Assembly (NCBI GenBank): GCA_045636385.1
Contig: JAZTXK010000003.1
Span: 1 to 28,734 of the forward strand
Reading direction: 5' to 3'
Source: CAG-390 sp045636385
GTDB lineage: Bacteria > Bacillota > Clostridia > Oscillospirales > CAG-272
Length of the DNA stretch: 28,734 bases
Below, piece by piece: positions 13,772-21,849 of the stretch. The notes beneath the pieces were generated by a model, which was given only the letters and a program-made list of their open reading frames with translations, did no database searches and had not been told where the DNA came from. Each line of letters starts with the position of its first letter. The stretch's first letter is position 1. A program made the translations under genes and the position numbers.

Positions 13772-14986
13772 ATGAAAAAGAAAATCATCAGCCTTACGGC
13801 TTTACTTATTTTGTCCTGCATGATGCTCTCGTCCTGCATCACGCAGATGTTCGGCGAGGCGGGCATCACACAGCCTCCCGAGATCACCAAGCGTCCCGGT
13901 ATCGGTGAGGAAACCACCCCCTCCGGAAACGAATCAACCAACGACACACCCGTCTACGGCTCGAAGCCGAGCTACGCGGGACTCAAGCTTTCCGACTACA
14001 TAAAGGTAGATTACAAGGGCATCCGCGTTGAAGTTGATTCTCTCCCCCCCGAGCTCACGGATAAGGTGCTTTACGGTGAGCTTAACGCGCTTATCGACTA
14101 TTACGTAACCGGCTACGGCTTCAAATGCGATGCCGAAATCGTAAAAGAAGGTACGGTCGAGGAATGGGATTTCGTTGAGATCTCCTTCGTCGGCAAGATC
14201 GACGGCGTTGCGTTTGAGGGTGGAACCTCGACCACGAACGCTTGGATGATCGTTAACGACAACAGCAGCGGCTATATCCCCGGCTTTGCATCGGGTATCA
14301 TAGGCGCCAAGGTCGGCGAAATGGTTGAAGTCCCCGTTACCTTCCCCACCAACTACAACGAGGCACTTGCGGGTAAGGACGCGATCTTTGAGATCACCGT
14401 TTACAGCAAGAAGAACTACACCATCACCGACGCAGTGGTAAGCGAGCTCACGGGCGGCGATTACAAGACCGTTGCCGATTTCAAGGCGTATTATGAGGAC
14501 TATCTTACAGATCTTTACGAGTCGAATCTCCTCTCCGAGGTAAGTGATGCGCTCGTCGCGGCGCTCGGCGAGAAATCGACCGTATATTCCTATCCGAACG
14601 AGCAGTTCCTTTACTATTACAATTCCAACGTCGCATATATGACCTCTCAGGCGGAAAAGCTCGGAATGTCCTATGAGGACTATATGACCTCCGTCGGCGA
14701 GAGTGACGAGATCCTTCGCGAGAAGGCGCAGAATGCAGTCCGCGACGATATGGCGATCTACTACGTTCTCGAGGCAGAGGGCAAGACCTACACCGACGAG
14801 GATTATCAGAAGGCACTTGAATATTACGTAAATTACTACAATTCGCAGGGTTATAATTACGATAAGGCTTCAATCGAGCAGCTCTTTGAGTATTACTACT
14901 ACCCCGGCTACCTCCGCTATCAGCTCAATCTCGAAAGCGCTATCCAGATACTCTTTGAGAATGCGGATATAGTTGAGAAACAATAA
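13772..14986 (+). CDS. Lipoprotein foldase resembling a surface-anchored trigger factor
   Basis: The product has 404 residues with a lipoprotein signal peptide and lipobox LSSC (Cys22), then a Pro/Thr-rich linker (30-65). Residues about 125-212 match the FKBP-type prolyl isomerase domain as found in trigger factor: EEWDFVEISFVGKIDG, a GYIPGFASGIIGAKVGE core and a closing IFEITVYS strand. Before it is a helical segment (90-120), and after it come about 190 mostly helical residues similar in layout to the chaperone arms. The C-terminal part is very tyrosine-rich. The protein probably helps fold exported proteins at the outer membrane face, which would suit a genome with many lipoproteins. The start follows ACGAGGAAAAAA. 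It forms its own transcription unit and ends at a strong terminator. Confidence 0.87.
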   Translation: MKKKIISLTALLILSCMMLSSCITQMFGEAGITQPPEITKRPGIGEETTPSGNESTNDTPVYGSKPSYAGLKLSDYIKVDYKGIRVEVDSLPPELTDKVLYGELNALIDYYVTGYGFKCDAEIVKEGTVEEWDFVEISFVGKIDGVAFEGGTSTTNAWMIVNDNSSGYIPGFASGIIGAKVGEMVEVPVTFPTNYNEALAGKDAIFEITVYSKKNYTITDAVVSELTGGDYKTVADFKAYYEDYLTDLYESNLLSEVSDALVAALGEKSTVYSYPNEQFLYYYNSNVAYMTSQAEKLGMSYEDYMTSVGESDEILREKAQNAVRDDMAIYYVLEAEGKTYTDEDYQKALEYYVNYYNSQGYNYDKASIEQLFEYYYYPGYLRYQLNLESAIQILFENADIVEKQ

Positions 14987-14993
14987 AATAATA

Positions 14994-15026
14994 CCGCCAT
15001 CGCGTAATCGCGATGGCGGCTTTTTT
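14994..15026. terminator. Strong terminator shared by converging genes
   Basis: Perfect 11-bp arms ccgccatcgcg (14994-15004) and cgcgatggcgg (15009-15019), a four-base loop, and a T-run at 15020-15026 on the plus strand. On the minus strand the stem is followed by the T-rich tattattttattg, so it can also end the dinB transcript. The dinB stop codon overlaps the T-run. Confidence 0.92.
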
Positions 15027-16266
15027 ACGTTCTCAGCGCGATCGGATGAACCGTATGCTCGTCGTAGGGGCAAAAGCCCGAAAGAGTTTTATCCTCAAGC
15101 ATGAGCCCGCGGCGGATGGCGTATTTTCCGAAGCGGCTTCTGATGGTGTCCGTGGTTCTCTCAAGCACTTCAAGCCGCGCACGTCCTACCGTTTCGCCGT
15201 CGAAGATCGAAATCTGCTCGTCGCGCTCGGGGCAGAGATCGGCACCGCAAACGCCAAGCGAACGCACCGCGCCGCCCTTGAAGCTCTCGCGGTAAAGTCC
15301 GATCGCCGCGCGGTATATCTCACGCTCGGAAAAGGTCGCCTCAACGCGGCATTGCTTCGAGAACCACGAAAGGTCGCTCGAGCGCACCGAAATGCGAACC
15401 GTTTGGCACTTCTTCCCCTCCGCGCGAAGCCGCACGGCAACGCTCTCGCAAAGCACGGCAAAGACAATTTCAGCCTCGCGCTCGGTTTTAATGTCGCGAG
15501 GCGCGGTGGTGCTGTTTCCCACACTTTTCACGGGATATGCCGCTTCATTCCTTAAAACGGGCGCGTTATCCCCTCCAAGTGCGAATTTTTGGAGCATTAT
15601 CCCATTCTTTCCCATAAAACGCGAAAGCAGGTTTCCGTCGGCGTTTGCAAGGTCACCGATGGTGAAAATTCCGAGAGTATTGAGCCGTCTTTTTGTCGAT
15701 CTTCCGACGAAAAGCAGATCCTCGGCTGGCAATTTCCAAACCGTATTTTTAAAATTTTCGCGCGATATAACGGTGGTCGCGTCGGGCTTTTTCATATCGC
15801 TCCCAAGCTTTGCAAAGACCTTGTTGAAGGACACTCCGACCGAGACCGTCACGCCAAGCTCGCTCTTTATCCGCTCCCGTATCTCGTCCGCGATCCTCTT
15901 CCCGCCACCGAAAAGGTATTCGCTCTCGGTAACGTCGATCCAGCATTCGTCGATACCGAAGGACTCGATCAGGTCGGTATACTCCGAATATATCTCCCGC
16001 GCGGCGCGCGAGACCTTGACGTATTCGTCGTAATGCGCGGGAAGGATAACAAGCGCGGGGCATTTCCGACGAGCCTCGAGAATGCTCTCGCCCGTCCTTA
16101 TACCGTAGGATTTTGCCTCGTAATTCTTCGCGAGAATTATCCCGTGCCGTGCCTCCGAATCACCTCCGACTGCGACGGGCTTGCCGACGAGATCATCCCT
16201 CCCGCGGCACTCGACCGTTGCGAAAAAGTTATTCATATCAATATGAAGTATGCACCTGTCTTTCAT
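15025..16266 (-). CDS. dinB: DNA polymerase IV, Y-family translesion polymerase
   Basis: This 413-residue enzyme copies past DNA damage with low fidelity. The palm motifs are intact: HIDMNNFFATVE with Asp10 as metal ligand and Phe15 as the probable steric gate, and IDECWID with Asp106 and Glu107. SVGVSFNKVFAKLGSDMKKP (142-161), the helix-hairpin-helix around 185-205 and the little finger (about 245-340) are typical. A clamp-binding motif QISIF is at 351-355, followed by about 58 further residues, so it is not at the extreme C-terminus. GAAAGAGGT precedes the ATG. Two LexA boxes overlap the promoter, so expression is expected in the SOS response. It converges on the foldase gene and shares a terminator with it. 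Confidence 0.95.
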   Translation of the reverse strand: MKDRCILHIDMNNFFATVECRGRDDLVGKPVAVGGDSEARHGIILAKNYEAKSYGIRTGESILEARRKCPALVILPAHYDEYVKVSRAAREIYSEYTDLIESFGIDECWIDVTESEYLFGGGKRIADEIRERIKSELGVTVSVGVSFNKVFAKLGSDMKKPDATTVISRENFKNTVWKLPAEDLLFVGRSTKRRLNTLGIFTIGDLANADGNLLSRFMGKNGIMLQKFALGGDNAPVLRNEAAYPVKSVGNSTTAPRDIKTEREAEIVFAVLCESVAVRLRAEGKKCQTVRISVRSSDLSWFSKQCRVEATFSEREIYRAAIGLYRESFKGGAVRSLGVCGADLCPERDEQISIFDGETVGRARLEVLERTTDTIRSRFGKYAIRRGLMLEDKTLSGFCPYDEHTVHPIALRT

Positions 16267-16291
16267 AGCGTTACCTCTTTCACCATTTTTA

Positions 16292-16303
16292 GAACAAATG
16301 TTC
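16292..16303. promoter_or_regulatory. LexA operator 1 (SOS box), just after -10
   Basis: The sequence gaacaaatgttc fits the Gram-positive SOS box GAAC-N4-GTTC. It lies just downstream of the dinB -10 box, around the expected transcription start, so bound LexA should block the polymerase. It is the exact reverse complement of the second box. Confidence 0.9.
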
Positions 16304-16309
16304 CTTTAT

Positions 16310-16338
16310 ATTATATCAGAACATTTGTTCCTTGTCAA
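16310..16338 (-). promoter_or_regulatory. dinB promoter with LexA box in its spacer
   Basis: On the minus strand TTGACA (16333-16338) and TATAAT (16310-16315) are both exact consensus with a 17-base spacer. The spacer contains almost the whole of LexA operator 2. Such a strong core promoter would need tight repression in undamaged cells. Confidence 0.9.
16319..16330. promoter_or_regulatory. LexA operator 2 (SOS box), in the promoter spacer
   Basis: The sequence gaacatttgttc fits GAAC-N4-GTTC and lies between -35 and -10 of the dinB promoter. Its centre is 27 bases from that of operator 1, about two and a half helical turns. Confidence 0.9.
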
Positions 16339-16399
16339 TAGGAAAGTAATGTAAGCTGTTATTTATTTGTTAAATTTTCATCTTTTTTACCCAAAAGTG

Positions 16400-16428
16400 T
16401 TGCACATTTCCCAATTATATTATATAAT
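16400..16428 (+). promoter_or_regulatory. murD operon promoter
   Basis: TTGCAC (16400-16405), 17 bases, TATAAT (16423-16428), then AAGGAGGAG before the ATG at 16464. It is divergent from dinB, and the LexA boxes lie about 70 bases further upstream, so SOS control of this direction is not expected. I see no other strong promoter before 28674. Confidence 0.83.
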
Positions 16429-16463
16429 ATATTCTGTATGAATTTAACTATAAGGAGGAGCTA

Positions 16464-17891
16464 ATGTTACACAGTCTTCTTCGGGAAAAATTTGAGGACA
16501 AAAATATAATCCTTCTCGGCTTCGGTGTATCGAACATACCCGTTGCGCGTGAATTTATTAAAGCGGGAATGGGTGCATCCGTCACCGTCCGCGATATGAA
16601 AGCCTTCGGTGACCTCGGCGAGACCGCGCGTGAATTCGCCGACGCGGGTGTAAAATTCGAATGCGGTATCGAGCCCACCCGAGACTTCACCTGCGACACA
16701 AGCCGCGCGGTGATATTCCGCTCCCCCGGCATCAGACCCGACGCGGGCGATCTTACCCCCGCCATCGAATCGGGCGCGATCCTCACCTCGGAGGTCGAAT
16801 TCTTCTGCGAGAATACGTCCGCGAGAATATTTGCCATTACGGGAAGCGACGGCAAAACGACAACCTCGACTCTCACAAGCCTCATCCTCAAGGAAGGCTA
16901 CAAGGACGGCAAGATCTATCTCGGCGGCAACATCGGCACGCCCCTCTTCCCTCTCCTCGACGAGATCGGAAAGAACGACATCTGCGTGCTCGAGCTTTCA
17001 AGCTTCCAGCTTATGACTATGGATTCGCGCGCGACACACGCCGCGATCACGAATATAACTCCCAACCACCTCAACTGGCATACCGATATGAACGAATATG
17101 CCGAGGCGAAATACCATGTCTGCGGCAGAAAAACGTGGCGAATCGTTCTCAACGCGACCGACGCATATTCCCGTCCGCTTGCCGAATACGACGGCAGACC
17201 AAAGGTTCTCTTCTCCGCTTACAGAGATAATTACCAAGCACTCTGCGACGGTGTTGAAGCCGACGGAATCTTCCTGCGCGACGGCAAGATCATCTACTCG
17301 GACGGCAAGACCGAGGATGTTATCCTCGATGCCTCCGACATCAAGCTACCCGGAGTTCACAATATCGAAAACTATATGACCGCCATCGCGATGACTTACG
17401 GCGTTGTCGAAAAAGATGCTGTAGAGAAGGTTGCCAAAACCTTCGGCGGCGTTGAGCACCGTCTTGAGTTCATTCGCGAGAAGGACGGCGTCAAATACTA
17501 CAACAGCTCGATCGACTCGAGCCCCACGCGAACGATCGCGGCTCTCTCGACGTTTAAGAATAAGCCGACACTCATCATCGGCGGACGCGGCAAGAAAACG
17601 CCCTACGAAGGTCTTGCGCGTGAGCTTTATCTCCGCGCGGGCGCAGTCATTCTGACGGGTGAAACACTCGATGAAGTCAGCGAAGCGCTTGAATCGGTGG
17701 CATCCGAATATCCCGATTCCGAGCTTAAAATCTTCAAGGAAGAGGATTTTGCAGCTTGCGTGAAGCTTGCCGAGTCGGTAACTCCCTCGGGCAGCGCGGT
17801 GCTTCTCTCCCCCGCCGCAACCTCGTTTGACAAATTCAAGAACTTTGCCGAGCGCGGCGAGGTCTTCAAGAACTTAGTTAAGAATTTATAA
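16464..17891 (+). CDS. murD: UDP-N-acetylmuramoylalanine--D-glutamate ligase
   Basis: This 475-residue cytoplasmic Mur ligase adds D-glutamate to UDP-MurNAc-L-Ala in peptidoglycan synthesis, using ATP. The N-terminal Rossmann-like domain has LLGFGVSNIP. The ATP loop is GSDGKTTT at 127-134, Asp replacing the more common Asn in GTNGKTT. NITPNHLNWH and the ELSSFQL motif mark the central domain, and the C-terminal domain has GGVEHRLEFI and YYNSSIDSSPTRTIAAL, both standard for MurD. Length is slightly above the usual 450. It opens an eleven-gene run that also contains murI, which makes its D-glutamate substrate. AAGGAGG is four bases from the ATG. Confidence 0.94.
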   Translation: MLHSLLREKFEDKNIILLGFGVSNIPVAREFIKAGMGASVTVRDMKAFGDLGETAREFADAGVKFECGIEPTRDFTCDTSRAVIFRSPGIRPDAGDLTPAIESGAILTSEVEFFCENTSARIFAITGSDGKTTTSTLTSLILKEGYKDGKIYLGGNIGTPLFPLLDEIGKNDICVLELSSFQLMTMDSRATHAAITNITPNHLNWHTDMNEYAEAKYHVCGRKTWRIVLNATDAYSRPLAEYDGRPKVLFSAYRDNYQALCDGVEADGIFLRDGKIIYSDGKTEDVILDASDIKLPGVHNIENYMTAIAMTYGVVEKDAVEKVAKTFGGVEHRLEFIREKDGVKYYNSSIDSSPTRTIAALSTFKNKPTLIIGGRGKKTPYEGLARELYLRAGAVILTGETLDEVSEALESVASEYPDSELKIFKEEDFAACVKLAESVTPSGSAVLLSPAATSFDKFKNFAERGEVFKNLVKNL

Positions 17892-17911
17892 ATCCGAAAG
17901 GAAGAAAAAAT

Positions 17912-18982
17912 ATGGAACACAAGATCGACCTGACAGAGCTTACTCTGTCGCTGGCATCGCTGATGTCGGTCACGGGACACACGAGATATTCGAAGGATAA
18001 GCTCCTCGAGATCGTTACTCCCTATTTTGACGAGATACGCGAAACGCGCCTCGGCTGTTATCACCTCATACGCCGCTGCGGAAAGGAAAACGCACAGAAA
18101 ATTCTCGTTGACGCTCACTTCGACGAGATCGGTATGATCGTTACCGAGATCAAGGAAAACGGCTTCCTTACCGTCACCTCTATCGGCGGTCTCGACACCC
18201 GAATCCTCCAGGCAAGCGAGGTCATCATATACGGTGAGGGACGCGAGATCTACGGCGTCGTAGGCTCGACACCTCCCCACCTCCAGAAGCCGGGCGAGTC
18301 GGGCAAGCTCCGCGACATCACCGAGCTTCTCATCGACACGGGTTACTCCAAGGAAGAGCTCGAAAAATACGTTTCCATCGGAACGCCCATCGGCTTCCGT
18401 CCCGTCTATACAAAGCTCCGTAACAACAAGATCGCGGGCAAGGGATTTGACGACAAGGCTTGCGCCGCTTGCGCCATTGCCGCTGTCGCAGAGATCCCCG
18501 CAGAGGAGCTTTGGGGCGACGTTTACGTTCAGCTTTCGAACTACGAGGAATCGGGCGCGCATATGGCGGGTGCACAGACCGGCGCTTACGAGATCAATCC
18601 TGTTTGCGCGATCGTTGCCGACGTTGACCTCGGCACCACTCCCGACACCAAGCGAAGCGAGACCGTTCCGCTTGACGGCGGCCCCTCTATCTCGACGGGT
18701 CCCATCACCGACAAGCGCCTGACCAAGCTCCTTCGCAAGCTTGCGGACGAAAAGGAGATCAAGCACCAGATGTCGATCACCTCGGGCGGCACGGGAACCA
18801 ACACAATGGTCGTAAACCTCGTCCGCAACGGTATCCCCACCGTTGACATCGGTCTGCCCCTGCGCAGTATGCACACCTCGAACGAGGTCATCTCGATGAA
18901 TGATGCGGCGGCAATGCGCGACCTTATCGCCCTCTTCGTCACAAGCTCCGAGATCGAAAAGGAGGTATGTCCCAATGAGTGA
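17912..18982 (+). CDS. M42 family metallo-aminopeptidase, paralogue 1
   Basis: The product has 356 residues. M42 enzymes (TET, PepA/glutamyl aminopeptidase, FrvX/YsdC) are cytoplasmic, usually dodecameric, two-metal aminopeptidases that trim short peptides. Likely metal and catalytic residues are all present: His69 in DAHFDEIG, the Asp180/181 pair in GFDDKA, Glu212 (base) and Glu213 in NYEESG, Asp237 in VADVD, and His321 in RSMHTS. The PDZ-like insert (about 95-165) includes TPPHLQKPGESGKL. It is the first of three adjacent, clearly divergent M42 genes. It overlaps the next gene by eight bases. Exact peptide preference cannot be read from sequence. Confidence 0.92.
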   Translation: MEHKIDLTELTLSLASLMSVTGHTRYSKDKLLEIVTPYFDEIRETRLGCYHLIRRCGKENAQKILVDAHFDEIGMIVTEIKENGFLTVTSIGGLDTRILQASEVIIYGEGREIYGVVGSTPPHLQKPGESGKLRDITELLIDTGYSKEELEKYVSIGTPIGFRPVYTKLRNNKIAGKGFDDKACAACAIAAVAEIPAEELWGDVYVQLSNYEESGAHMAGAQTGAYEINPVCAIVADVDLGTTPDTKRSETVPLDGGPSISTGPITDKRLTKLLRKLADEKEIKHQMSITSGGTGTNTMVVNLVRNGIPTVDIGLPLRSMHTSNEVISMNDAAAMRDLIALFVTSSEIEKEVCPNE

Positions 18983-20048
18983 AAATAAGATCCTTGAAGG
19001 ACTTGAATTATTAAAGCATCTTTCCCTCACCTTCGGTCCTACGGGCTCGGAGGAGTACGTTGCCGACGAGATCGTCCGTCAGCTTGACGGCACCGACGTC
19101 GAGATCATCCGCGACAGAATGAGCAACGTATTCGCCGTAAAGCGCGCGAATGCACATCCCGTTCAGACCGTTATGCTCTCGGCTCATATGGATGAAGTCG
19201 GATTCATCATTAAAGATATCGACGGAGAGGGTTACATCCGCTTCGGATGCCTCGGCGGTATCGACCCCCGCGTTCTCTGCGGACGCAAGGTTACCTTCCG
19301 CGGTAAGGAAGGCGACGTAAGCGGCGTTATCGCATCGAAGGCTATCCACCATCAGTCCGCCGAGGAGCGCAAGAACGCAACCAAGGCAAACGATATGTAC
19401 GTTGACATCGGCGCGACCTCGAGAGAGGATGCCGAAAGCGTTCTTTCCAAGGGTGACAGCGGTACCTTTGACAGCGAATTCGTAATTTTCGGCGAAAACA
19501 ACGGCTATGCAAAGTGCAAGGCTCTCGACGACCGTCTCGGATGCGTTGTTATGATCGAAATTCTCCGCAGACTCAAAGCCGAAAACATCGAGCTTCCCTT
19601 CGACCTCGTTTGCGCATTCACCGTGCGCGAGGAGATCGGAATTTCGGGCGCGACCGCGGCGGCACACCGCTTCCGCCCCGATTACGCCATCATCCTCGAG
19701 ACCACCGCGATCGCGGACCTTCCCGACGTTCCCAAGAACTCGAGAGTCAGCGAGGTCGGAAACGGCGGAGTAGTTTCCCTTATGGACCGCTCCACCATCT
19801 ATAATCGCGATTTCGTTGACGGCGCTATGAAGATCGCCGAGGAAAACGGCATCCCCGCGCAGATCAAGCGTTACGTTTCGGGCGGTAACGACGCAGGTCA
19901 CATCCACAAGGCTGCTGACGGTACACGCGCGCTCGCAATCTCCGCGCCCACCCGCTATCTCCATTCGGCTTCCTGCGTAATCTCTATCAAGGACTTTGAA
20001 TCTATCAAGTCGCACGTTTACGCAATTCTCACATCCTATCAATTCTGA
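18975..20048 (+). CDS. M42 family metallo-aminopeptidase, paralogue 2
   Basis: The start at 18975 (MSENKILEG) is set by AAGGAGGT nine bases upstream. A longer in-frame start at 18900 would overlap the previous gene heavily. The product has 357 residues. Active-site residues are His71 (AHMDEVG), Asp185/Asp186 (LDDRLG), Glu219 (base) and Glu220 (REEIG), Glu242 (ILETT, where paralogues 1 and 3 have Asp), and His330 (YLHS). The Glu form at that metal site is also known in the FrvX/YsdC branch of M42, so this copy probably belongs to a different branch with different metal or peptide preference. The SKAIHHQSAEERK segment is typical of that branch's insert. Confidence 0.93.
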   Translation: MSENKILEGLELLKHLSLTFGPTGSEEYVADEIVRQLDGTDVEIIRDRMSNVFAVKRANAHPVQTVMLSAHMDEVGFIIKDIDGEGYIRFGCLGGIDPRVLCGRKVTFRGKEGDVSGVIASKAIHHQSAEERKNATKANDMYVDIGATSREDAESVLSKGDSGTFDSEFVIFGENNGYAKCKALDDRLGCVVMIEILRRLKAENIELPFDLVCAFTVREEIGISGATAAAHRFRPDYAIILETTAIADLPDVPKNSRVSEVGNGGVVSLMDRSTIYNRDFVDGAMKIAEENGIPAQIKRYVSGGNDAGHIHKAADGTRALAISAPTRYLHSASCVISIKDFESIKSHVYAILTSYQF

Positions 20049-20068
20049 TGATCTCGGAGGAAATATAA

Positions 20069-21076
20069 ATGTATTCTCTTATTAAGAAAGTTGTATGCTG
20101 CCCCGGCGTTTCGGGCAATGAAAAACAGATCGCGGCTCTCCTTGAAAAGGAAGTTGCTCCTTACGTTGACGAGACCTATACCGATCCTCTTGGAAACCTT
20201 ATCGCAATCAAGTACGGTAATCTCCCCGACGGCGAGCGCAAGAAGCTCCTTTACTGCGCTCATATGGACGAGATCGGCTTTATCGTAACATATATTGAGG
20301 AAAACGGATTTATCCGCTTCGCTCCCATCGGAGGCATCAATTTCGTTGCCGCCGCATTCAGCCACGTTGTTTTCGCTAACGGCGAAAAGGGTATCCTCGT
20401 TCCCGAGTCGGGCGTTCAGGCATCTGCTCTTGCCGCTGACAAGTGCGTTGTTGATATCGGCGCAACCTCCGCAAAGGAAGCGGCTCGCAAGGTAAAGATC
20501 GGCGATTGCTTCTCCCTTGCTCACAATCTCTCGAAGCTCGGCTCTAACCGCGCAGTAGGACGTCCCATCGACGACCGCATCGGCTGTGCAATTATGATCG
20601 AAGCGGCAAAGAAGCTTGCTGAAAACTGCCCTCACGATATATATTACGTATTCTCGGTTCAGGAAGAGGTAGGATGCCGCGGCGCACGTCCCGCAGGCTT
20701 CTCGATCGCTCCCGACATTGCGCTTGCATTTGACGTTACCGGCACCGGCGACGCTCAGGGCTCGAAGCCTATGGCAGTTAAGCTCGGCGGCGGCGCGGCT
20801 ATCAAGATCAAGGACGGCTCCGTCATCTGCTCCGGCGAGGTAGTTGCAAAGCTTCAGAAGCTCGCAAAGGAAAATAAGATCACCGCACAGAACGAGATCC
20901 TTCTCTACGGCGGCACCGACACAAGCGTGCTTCAGGCGGCAGGTATCGGCGCTTATGCGGGCTGTATCTCGATCCCCAGCCGTTATATCCACTCGGGCGT
21001 TGAAATGATCGACCTCCGCGACGTGGATGCTTGCACCGACCTTGCTATCGCGTTCGCACTTGATCCCGCTCTTTAA
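20069..21076 (+). CDS. M42 family metallo-aminopeptidase, paralogue 3
   Basis: This is the shortest of the three (335 residues), but the active site is complete: His65 (AHMDEIG), Asp168/Asp169 (IDDRIG), Glu199 (base) and Glu200 (QEEVG), Asp222 (AFDVTG) and His308 (YIHSG). The insert domain between about 90 and 160 is reduced compared with the other two copies. GGAGG lies eight bases upstream, with a 20-base gap after paralogue 2. The stop codon overlaps the murI start by one base (TAATG), so translation of MurI appears coupled to this peptidase. Confidence 0.92.
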   Translation: MYSLIKKVVCCPGVSGNEKQIAALLEKEVAPYVDETYTDPLGNLIAIKYGNLPDGERKKLLYCAHMDEIGFIVTYIEENGFIRFAPIGGINFVAAAFSHVVFANGEKGILVPESGVQASALAADKCVVDIGATSAKEAARKVKIGDCFSLAHNLSKLGSNRAVGRPIDDRIGCAIMIEAAKKLAENCPHDIYYVFSVQEEVGCRGARPAGFSIAPDIALAFDVTGTGDAQGSKPMAVKLGGGAAIKIKDGSVICSGEVVAKLQKLAKENKITAQNEILLYGGTDTSVLQAAGIGAYAGCISIPSRYIHSGVEMIDLRDVDACTDLAIAFALDPAL

Positions 21077-21849
21077 TGAATTCTTCCCCCATCGGAGTTT
21101 TTGATTCGGGAGTCGGCGGAATTTCGCTTCTTTTGGAGCTTCGCCGCCTTCTCCCGAACGAGGACTTTATATATTACGGAGATCGCGCAAACGCCCCCTA
21201 CGGCGCCAAAACGCACGAAGAAATACTTGAAATTTCAAAAGGAATATTTGGCGATCTTATCTCGCGCGGGTGCAAGGCGATAGTCGTTGCCTGCAATACG
21301 GCAACTGCGGTTGCAATCGAGCCTCTGCGCGCGGCTTATCCCGATCTGCCTATAATCGGCATCGAGCCCGCAGTCAAGCCCGCAAGAGAGGCGGGATGCA
21401 AACGAGTTCTCGTTCTTGCCACGCCCGTCACGGTCAGCGAAAGCCGCTTCGCCGCGCTTTTGCGTGCCAATTCGGGAGAGGGTTGCGAGTTTATAGGCGT
21501 TCCCTGCCGCGAACTTGCATATATGATCGAAAACGACGCATCTTCGAATGAGATCGAGGAATATATGTCTTCGGTTTTCGCCCCTTATCGCGAAAGAGGC
21601 TTCGACGGCATCGTTCTCGGATGCACGCACTACCCTCTCGCACGCGACGAGATCAAGCGTGCCGCGGGTGGCTCCGTCAAGATTTTTGACGGCTCGGACG
21701 GCACGGCAAGGCGCACCAAAAATCTTCTTGAAGAGCTTTCGCTCAACTCGCTTGCACGCAAGATCGGCACCGTCGAATTCATTTCGAGCGACGGAAGTTC
21801 CCATCTTGAACAATTTTTCAATAAAACAGTAAATAAAGGTATAAAATGA
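21076..21849 (+). CDS. murI: Glutamate racemase
   Basis: This 257-residue cofactor-independent racemase converts L-glutamate to D-glutamate for peptidoglycan. It has the two-cysteine active site: Cys73 in VACNTAT and Cys183 in LGCTHYPL, helped by Asp10 in FDSGVGG and His185. No Shine-Dalgarno sequence is visible, and the start overlaps the stop of the M42 gene by one base, so translation should rely on ribosomes ending there. Together with murD in the same operon it links D-glutamate supply and use. Confidence 0.94.
   Translation: MNSSPIGVFDSGVGGISLLLELRRLLPNEDFIYYGDRANAPYGAKTHEEILEISKGIFGDLISRGCKAIVVACNTATAVAIEPLRAAYPDLPIIGIEPAVKPAREAGCKRVLVLATPVTVSESRFAALLRANSGEGCEFIGVPCRELAYMIENDASSNEIEEYMSSVFAPYRERGFDGIVLGCTHYPLARDEIKRAAGGSVKIFDGSDGTARRTKNLLEELSLNSLARKIGTVEFISSDGSSHLEQFFNKTVNKGIK

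Noticed and set aside
18900..18974. Upstream start for the second M42 gene
   Set aside because: It would overlap the first M42 gene by 80 bases and add a non-homologous tail; AAGGAGGT clearly serves the ATG at 18975.
17627..20992. Minus-strand open frames of 467, 343 and 317 codons opposite the M42 genes
   Set aside because: Same cause: antisense shadows of genes with strong codon bias. They have low-complexity, Val/Asp/Gly-rich translations and no start signals.
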